A DNA stretch of 64,000 bases, taken from contig CAVYJN010000008.1 of assembly GCA_963768885.1 (NCBI GenBank), positions 124,001-188,000 of the forward strand, read 5' to 3'. Shown here one piece after another: positions 59,460 to 64,000 of the stretch (its first letter is position 1; every line of letters starts with the position of its first letter). The notes beneath the pieces were generated by a model. The model saw only the letters and a list, made by a program, of their open reading frames with translations. It had not been told where the DNA came from and did no database searches. Made by a program: the position numbers and the translations under genes. This stretch comes from DASRIA01 sp963768885. Lineage in GTDB: Bacteria > Actinomycetota > Thermoleophilia > Solirubrobacterales > JBBDJG01.

Positions 59460-60953
59460 ATGCGTCGGACTGGCTCTGCTTCATCCATTCGCTCCGCGGT
59501 GATCGCCGCGGTCCTCGCGGTGCTCGCCCTTCCGGCCGTCGCCCTCGGGCAGGTGCCGCCCCAGCCGATCCCCGAGTCGCCGGACTCCGACCCGCCCCCG
59601 CAGTTCACCGGGGCGGCCGCCACGCCCCACCCGATCTCGGCCACACCGCCGCCCGCGCACCCGTTCATGGCGGCCAACGGCCGCAGCAACATCCACGACG
59701 ACGCCTACATGAGCGACACGTACGCGGGCGGAGGGCCGCTCGGGCGCGAGATGGAGCGCCTGTCCACCTTCCATGGCGCCGAGTGCGCCTCGGTGACGTT
59801 CGACCGGGCGGGCCGCATCGTCTCGATCTGCGTCGGCCTCGAGGGCCCGCGGCTCGTGATGCTCGACGCGCGCACGCTTGCGCTGCTCGCCGCGTTCCCG
59901 CTGCCGCCGCGCTCCCCCGGGACGTCGAACCCCTTCAACGACTTCTCGGGCGGCGGTTACTTCTACCTGGACCACCGCGACCGCGCGGTGATCCCCACGA
60001 CGACCCGCCACGTCTGGGTCGTGGGCGAGACGGACGGGCCGCTCGGGCCGGGCTTCGCGCTCGAGCGCGACTATGACCTGAGCGGCGTGACCGCGCAGGG
60101 GGACAAGCTCTTCTCGGTGCTGCCCGACTGGTCCGGCCGGCTGTGGTTCGTGTCCCAGCGAGGCGTGGTCGGCACCGTCGATCCGGAGTCGGGCGCCGTC
60201 CGCACGCTCGACCTCTCCGAACAGGTGACCAACTCGTTCGCGGTCGACGAGAGCGGCGGCGTCTACATCGTGTCCGACGCGGCGCTCTACCGATTGGACG
60301 CGACGGCGTCCGGGGCGCCGGCGGTGACGTGGAGGGAGCAGTACCCGAACTCCGGCGTCCAGAAGCCGGGGCAGGTGAGCCCCGGGTCCGGCACGACGCC
60401 CACCGTGCTCGGCTCCGATTACGTCGCGATCGCCGACAACGCCGATCCGATGGGGGTGGTCGTGTACAGGCGGGCGAAGACGGTCAAGCGCTCACGCCTG
60501 GTCTGCCGGCGCGCGGTTTTCGCGCCGGGTGCGAGCGCGACCGACAACTCGCTGATCGGCATCGGCAACTCGCTCGTCGTCGAGAACAACCACGGCTACG
60601 CGGGAGTGACGAGCACCACCCAAGGCGCGACCACGTCGCCCGGGATCGAGCGCGTCGACTTCACCGACAACGGGCGCTGCCGGACCGTCTGGCACAGCGA
60701 CGAGCGTGCGCCCTCCGTGGTGCCCAAGCTCTCGCTCGCCGACGGCCTCGTCTACACGTACACGAAGCCCGAGCACCCGAGCGACCCGTGGTACCTGACA
60801 GCGATCGACTTCGCCACGGGGCAGACCGTCTACAGCCGCCTCGCCGGCACCGGGCTCGGCTTCAACAACAACTACGCGCCGGTGTCACTCGGCCCCGACG
60901 GCAGCGCGTACGTCGGCGTGCTCGGCGGGCTCGTGCTTCTCCGGGATGGGTAG
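59460..60953 (+). CDS. Secreted protein, probable beta-propeller, unknown function
   Basis: 497 aa; GGAGG and GGGGAGGG lie before the ATG. Signal peptide 'AVIAAVLAVLALPAVALG', a Pro-rich stretch (30-65), then repeats such as 'LVMLDARTLALLAAFPLP', 'LWFVSQRGVVGTVDPESG' and 'VYIVSDAALYRLDA'. These look like propeller blades of the PQQ/YncE type. Ends 'VLGGLVLLRDG'. Overlaps the convergent membrane gene by 69 nt. Confidence 0.7.
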   Translation: MRRTGSASSIRSAVIAAVLAVLALPAVALGQVPPQPIPESPDSDPPPQFTGAAATPHPISATPPPAHPFMAANGRSNIHDDAYMSDTYAGGGPLGREMERLSTFHGAECASVTFDRAGRIVSICVGLEGPRLVMLDARTLALLAAFPLPPRSPGTSNPFNDFSGGGYFYLDHRDRAVIPTTTRHVWVVGETDGPLGPGFALERDYDLSGVTAQGDKLFSVLPDWSGRLWFVSQRGVVGTVDPESGAVRTLDLSEQVTNSFAVDESGGVYIVSDAALYRLDATASGAPAVTWREQYPNSGVQKPGQVSPGSGTTPTVLGSDYVAIADNADPMGVVVYRRAKTVKRSRLVCRRAVFAPGASATDNSLIGIGNSLVVENNHGYAGVTSTTQGATTSPGIERVDFTDNGRCRTVWHSDERAPSVVPKLSLADGLVYTYTKPEHPSDPWYLTAIDFATGQTVYSRLAGTGLGFNNNYAPVSLGPDGSAYVGVLGGLVLLRDG

Positions 60954-61499
60954 GACCACCGGCGCCAGCAGCCGCCTGATCAGCAGGCCGCCGTTGGCCC
61001 ACAGCGCGGGCAGCCACATCGGGATCCCGGCGACGTCCGGGTGCGCGTAGTCGAAGGCGCCCGTGCCGAGGATCGCGATCTCCGCGAGCGGCCCGAGCAC
61101 GGCCGCCGACAGCGCGTAGACCCAGTCGCCCCGGATCGGGGCGACCGCGAGGCGCACGGCGACCAGCAGGAGCAGGCCCGCCGTCACCCACTGTGCGCCG
61201 TCCCCGTCCCACAGCGCCGTCGCGCCGTAGGCGCCCGCGAACAGCAACAGCTCGGCGACCCGGCGGGCGAGGCTCAGCGGGGGGAACGCCGCCGGCCCCG
61301 CCGCGCGCTCGACCGCGGGGATCGCGATGCCCGCCGCGACGCCGGCCAGACCGAACTCGATCGGGACGAACCAGGCCCACTCGCCGAACGCCTGCGTCTC
61401 GTAGGTGAGCACATCGCCCAGGAGGTGGATGCCGTCCAGCGCCGTGCCGACCACGGCGCCGATCGCGAAGCAGGTCGCGAGTGCTCGGGCGGAGGGCAT
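60885..61499 (-). CDS. Integral membrane protein of unknown function
   Basis: 204 aa from ATG 61499. About six helices, including 'ALATCFAIGAVVGTALDGIHLLG', split, 'WFVPIEFGLAGVAAGIAIP' and 'VLGPLAEIAILGTGAF'. Conserved-looking 'HPDVAGIPMWLPALWANGGL' near the end recalls carotenoid- or sterol-linked small membrane proteins, but I cannot assign it. Predicted leaderless (GATACT, 7 nt, ATG). Confidence 0.65.
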   Translation of the reverse strand: MPSARALATCFAIGAVVGTALDGIHLLGDVLTYETQAFGEWAWFVPIEFGLAGVAAGIAIPAVERAAGPAAFPPLSLARRVAELLLFAGAYGATALWDGDGAQWVTAGLLLLVAVRLAVAPIRGDWVYALSAAVLGPLAEIAILGTGAFDYAHPDVAGIPMWLPALWANGGLLIRRLLAPVVLPIPEKHEPAEHADVRAAVGAE

Positions 61500-61506
61500 C
61501 AAACGC

Positions 61507-61512
61507 AGTATC
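61507..61512 (-). promoter_or_regulatory. -10 box (GATACT), 7 nt before the membrane-protein ATG
   Basis: Minus strand GATACT, 7 nt, ATG 61499. Geometry as at the CarH gene. Confidence 0.45.
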
Positions 61513-61529
61513 GAGGGTCTCGATTCCGC

Positions 61530-61535
61530 TAGGGT
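61530..61535 (+). promoter_or_regulatory. -10 box (TAGGGT), 10 nt before the spermidine-synthase-like TTG
   Basis: TAGGGT then TTG 61546. Divergent from the GATACT box 17 bp away. Confidence 0.4.
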
Positions 61536-61545
61536 CCGCGCGGCC

Positions 61546-63114
61546 TTGACAGAACCGGACCATATCCCGAAGGGGCCGACCGCGATCGGCGGGGACCTGC
61601 GTCCGCTGCCGCTGCCGGAGGTGTTCGCGTTCCTCGGGAGCGGCTCGCTGCTCGTGCTCGAGATCGTCGCCGCGCGCCTGATCGCGCCGAACGTGGGCGT
61701 GTCCCTCTACACCTGGACGTCGGTGATCGGCGTCGTGCTCGCGGGCCTCGCGCTCGGCAACTGGCTCGGCGGCCGGCTCGCCGACCGTCGCCCCGGTCGC
61801 ACGACGATCTCCGCGCTCTACCTCGGCAGCGCCGCCGCGACGGCGCTGATCCTGTTCTTCGCGCGCGACGTCGACGCGTTCGCGGCGCCCAGCTCGTGGG
61901 CGGCGATCCTGCAGGTGCTGTGGATCACGATGATCATGTTCTTCCTGCCGTCGGTGCTGCTCGGGACGCCCACCCCGATGATCGTGAAGCTCTCGCTCAG
62001 CTCCCTCGACAGCACCGGGCGGGTCGTGGGCCGCATCCAGGCGGCCGCGACGGCGGGCAGCATCGCCGGGGTCTTTCTCACCGGCTTCGCCCTGATCTCG
62101 TGGTTCGGCACGCGCGCGATCGTCGCCGGCATCGTCGTGCTGCTCCTGATCCTGGCCGCACTCAGCCACCCCTACATCACCGACACCAACCGGGTCGCGG
62201 CCGCGGTGCGGCGCCAGCCCGCGCTCGGGGTCGTGCCGGTGGTCGTGCTGATCGCGGCGCTCGGGCTCGCGGTCTCGGCTGACAGCAAGTGCGTGAAGGA
62301 GAGCAACTACTTCTGCATCGACGTCGGGCCCGACGCCACCGGCCAATTCAAGGAGCTGCGGCTCGATCTCCTGATCCACGGCATCGTCAACCCGCAGAAC
62401 CCGGCCGAGCTGATCTATCCGTACGAGAAGCTCTACCAGCAGGTGACCGAGTCGACGTTCCGCAAGCGCGGGCCGATCAGCTCGTTCCAGATCGGCGGCG
62501 GCACATACTCGTTCCCGCGCTACCTCGCCGCCAACTACGATGCGAAGTCGATCGTTGCGGAGATCGACCCCGCGGTGACCGACGTCGCGCGCTCGCACCT
62601 CGGCCTGCGTGACTCGCCCGAGATCGAGATCCAGCACGAGGACGCCCGGCTCGAGCTGAACGAGCGCCCCGCGGACGAGCGCTACGACCTGGTGCTCGGG
62701 GACGCCTTCAACGACATCGCGGTGCCGTACCACCTGACCACCAAGGAGTTCAACGAGAAGGTCGCCGACCACCTGTCCCCGCGGGGGCTCTACCTGGTCA
62801 ACGTCGTCGACGGCAAGGACTACGACTTCCTGCGCTCCTTCATCGCCACCCTCACCAAGACCTTCCGCAACGTCGGCCTGATGACGGTGCCCGGCCAGCC
62901 GGTCGCCGGTGAGCGTGCGACGTTCGTGGTCGTGGCGGCCAACCGCGACCTGCCGCGCCTCCAGACGATCGTGGGCCTCGACCGCCTGCGGCCCTTCCTC
63001 GCGGAGAAGGACACCGTCGAGCTGACGGACGACCACGTGCCGGTCGACCAGCTGCTGGCGCCGGTGTACGGCGACAGCCTCGAGGAGCACTCGAGCGACG
63101 AACCGGCGCAGTAG
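61546..63114 (+). CDS. Membrane-bound spermidine synthase-like protein
   Basis: 522 aa from TTG 61546. Seven helices (about 25-240), e.g. 'FLGSGSLLVLEIVAARLIAP' and 'VIGVVLAGLALGNWLGGRLA'. A Rossmann aminopropyl-transferase-type domain follows: 'ISSFQIGGGTYSFPRYLA', 'SIVAEIDPAVTDVAR', 'HEDARLEL' and 'DLVLGDAFND'. Cytosolic SpeE has GGGDG where this has GGGTY, so substrate may differ. Fused membrane/synthase proteins of this type are common in actinobacteria; the true reaction is not established. Confidence 0.83.
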   Translation: MTEPDHIPKGPTAIGGDLRPLPLPEVFAFLGSGSLLVLEIVAARLIAPNVGVSLYTWTSVIGVVLAGLALGNWLGGRLADRRPGRTTISALYLGSAAATALILFFARDVDAFAAPSSWAAILQVLWITMIMFFLPSVLLGTPTPMIVKLSLSSLDSTGRVVGRIQAAATAGSIAGVFLTGFALISWFGTRAIVAGIVVLLLILAALSHPYITDTNRVAAAVRRQPALGVVPVVVLIAALGLAVSADSKCVKESNYFCIDVGPDATGQFKELRLDLLIHGIVNPQNPAELIYPYEKLYQQVTESTFRKRGPISSFQIGGGTYSFPRYLAANYDAKSIVAEIDPAVTDVARSHLGLRDSPEIEIQHEDARLELNERPADERYDLVLGDAFNDIAVPYHLTTKEFNEKVADHLSPRGLYLVNVVDGKDYDFLRSFIATLTKTFRNVGLMTVPGQPVAGERATFVVVAANRDLPRLQTIVGLDRLRPFLAEKDTVELTDDHVPVDQLLAPVYGDSLEEHSSDEPAQ

Positions 63115-63115
63115 A

Positions 63116-63499
63116 TCGAACGCCGAGATCGTCCGCGCGGGCTATGAGGCCTGGAACCGCGGCGATCTCGAGGCGATGTTCGCGATGCTCGACCCGGCGG
63201 TCGAGTGGACGCTTCCCGACAGCGGGATGAACACCGGGACCTACCGCGGCCACGACGGCATCAGGGAGCTGATGGAGAGCTACCTGGAGGCCTTCGAGCA
63301 CTTCAGCATCGAGGTCGAGAGATCCTTCGAGGCCGGCGACCGGGTCGTCGCGTTCGTGTGCGCCACCGGGCGCGGGCGAAGCAGCGGCGTCGAGGTCGAG
63401 ACCCGGCCCGCGCACCTGTGGACGATGCGCGCCGGGAAGGCGCTGCGGATGGAGGTCTTCCCCGAGCGCGAGCAGGCCCTGGCGGCCGCAGGCATCTAG
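63116..63499 (+). CDS. NTF2/SnoaL-like protein, start unresolved
   Basis: Homology starts at 'NAEIVRAGYEAWNRGDLEAMF', immediately after the previous stop, but no ATG, GTG or TTG is in frame before ATG 63176. A small indel or an unusual start is likely. Then 'GTYRGHDGIRELMESYLEAF' and 'RPAHLWTMRAGKALRMEVF'. Same fold as the proteins at 25420 and 57157. Ends overlapping the convergent sulfotransferase by 4 nt. Confidence 0.65.
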   Translation, partial: SNAEIVRAGYEAWNRGDLEAMFAMLDPAVEWTLPDSGMNTGTYRGHDGIRELMESYLEAFEHFSIEVERSFEAGDRVVAFVCATGRGRSSGVEVETRPAHLWTMRAGKALRMEVFPEREQALAAAGI

Positions 63500-64000
63500 G
63501 GGCGCTGCGTCACGTCGGTCTCGGCGCGGTAGCGCTCGACCCACTGCTCCGAGAGGGCGTCGGCCTGGCGCTCGAGCGGCGGCGGCACGGCCGGAAGATC
63601 GGAGGGCGGCTCGACGCCGATGAACTCCAGCGCGTCGCTCACGGTCCCGCGCTGGTCGGCGACGAGCTGCTCGTAGACGACGAGGTGCGATTCGATCCCG
63701 TGACGCTCGAACAGCCCTCTCCAGGCATCCTCCTCGCGGCCGATCCGATCGACCTTGCGGGAGATGTGCTCGGGGTCGTAGGAGGCCTCGCGCTCCGACC
63801 GCTCGCGCCCGCCCGAGTGCCATCGCAGCGTCTGGAGCGCGCGGACCCAGGACACGGCCTGCCGCAGGCGGTCGCGCCGGCTCATCAGGATCAGGCGCAG
63901 GTTCGGCAGCACCGTCCGCGGGTCGGCCTCGCCGAACAGCGGGTGGTACTGGGCCCAGTGGGCCTTCGCTCCGAAGACGCCGTTCGGACCGGTCTTGCGC
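63496..64000 (-). CDS. Stf0-type sulfotransferase, C-terminal part (cut by window edge)
   Basis: Reads in frame from the window edge: 'RKTGPNGVFGAKAHW', then 'LRLILMSRRDRLRQAVSW' and 'RALQTLRWHSGG'. These are the conserved segments of Stf0-like trehalose sulfotransferases. Later 'HLVVYEQLVADQRGTVSDALEF' holds the 3'-phosphate side. The 5'-phosphosulfate loop lies beyond the edge. A sulfolipid role is known for mycobacterial Stf0; the acceptor here is unknown. Confidence 0.8.
   Translation of the reverse strand, partial: RKTGPNGVFGAKAHWAQYHPLFGEADPRTVLPNLRLILMSRRDRLRQAVSWVRALQTLRWHSGGRERSEREASYDPEHISRKVDRIGREEDAWRGLFERHGIESHLVVYEQLVADQRGTVSDALEFIGVEPPSDLPAVPPPLERQADALSEQWVERYRAETDVTQRP

Overview
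The window is high-GC DNA (roughly 70%) packed with short-spaced genes, many starting with GTG or TTG and joined by 4-nt stop/start overlaps. Promoters are of the TANNNT type, and many lie exactly 7 nt before a start codon, implying leaderless mRNAs. Together with F420/LLM-type oxidoreductases, a DICT-domain MerR, deazaflavin-dependent nitroreductase and large secreted multidomain proteins, this points to an actinobacterium, probably a Thermoleophilia/Solirubrobacterales-like lineage (inference; there is no rRNA or marker gene here). I see no tRNA, rRNA, CRISPR array, insertion sequence or prophage. About ten one-base frame breaks interrupt otherwise well conserved genes, which looks more like indel errors in the assembly than real decay.

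Layout. 1-7.8 kb: end of an LLM oxidoreductase, a DUF523/DUF1722 protein, two paralogous secreted metallophosphatases with Ca-binding repeats flanking a thiolase, an alpha/beta hydrolase and a medium-chain reductase. 7.9-15.9 kb: a complete potassium-uptake Kdp locus in unusual form. The histidine kinase half of KdpD and KdpE come first, then an extra 39-aa membrane peptide, kdpF, kdpA, kdpC and kdpB (C before B), and the N-terminal sensor half of KdpD comes last as its own gene. 15.9-24.4 kb: cytochrome P450, zinc ribbon, NYN nuclease, a CarH-like B12-binding MerR repressor divergent from a fasciclin gene, a hydrolase/LLM/methyltransferase operon, and a 5'-3' exonuclease. The CarH/fasciclin intergenic region carries two arrays of three 11-bp-spaced repeats that match the known CarH operator form.

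24.4-37.1 kb: PLP-dependent desulfhydrase, YcnI-like protein, GGDEF/HD-GYP protein, an MpaB-like/SRPBCC pair, a DICT-MerR/ECF sigma operon, a lysyl-oxidase-like secreted protein, sulfotransferase, flavin monooxygenase, VOC protein and membrane protein. 37.1-49.8 kb: four adjacent secreted proteins, one seven-bladed propeller and three 1130-1150-aa glucose/sorbosone-dehydrogenase-type proteins. All four end in the same ~200-aa, four-cysteine module whose last residues are FVP. 49.8-64 kb: AlgX-like SGNH protein, penicillin acylase-type protein, a Ca-repeat surface protein preceded by what looks like a c-di-AMP (ydaO) riboswitch, GNAT, UspA, NTF2-like proteins, several membrane and secreted proteins, a membrane-bound spermidine synthase-like protein, and the end of a Stf0-type sulfotransferase.

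Working together: the Kdp locus is a self-contained K+ stress module. The CarH region is a predicted light/B12 switch with a possible second target at the ECF/DICT operon. The secreted set (Ca-repeat proteins, propellers, fasciclin, LOX-like, acylase) suggests a cell that spends heavily on its surface, with at least one surface gene under c-di-AMP control.
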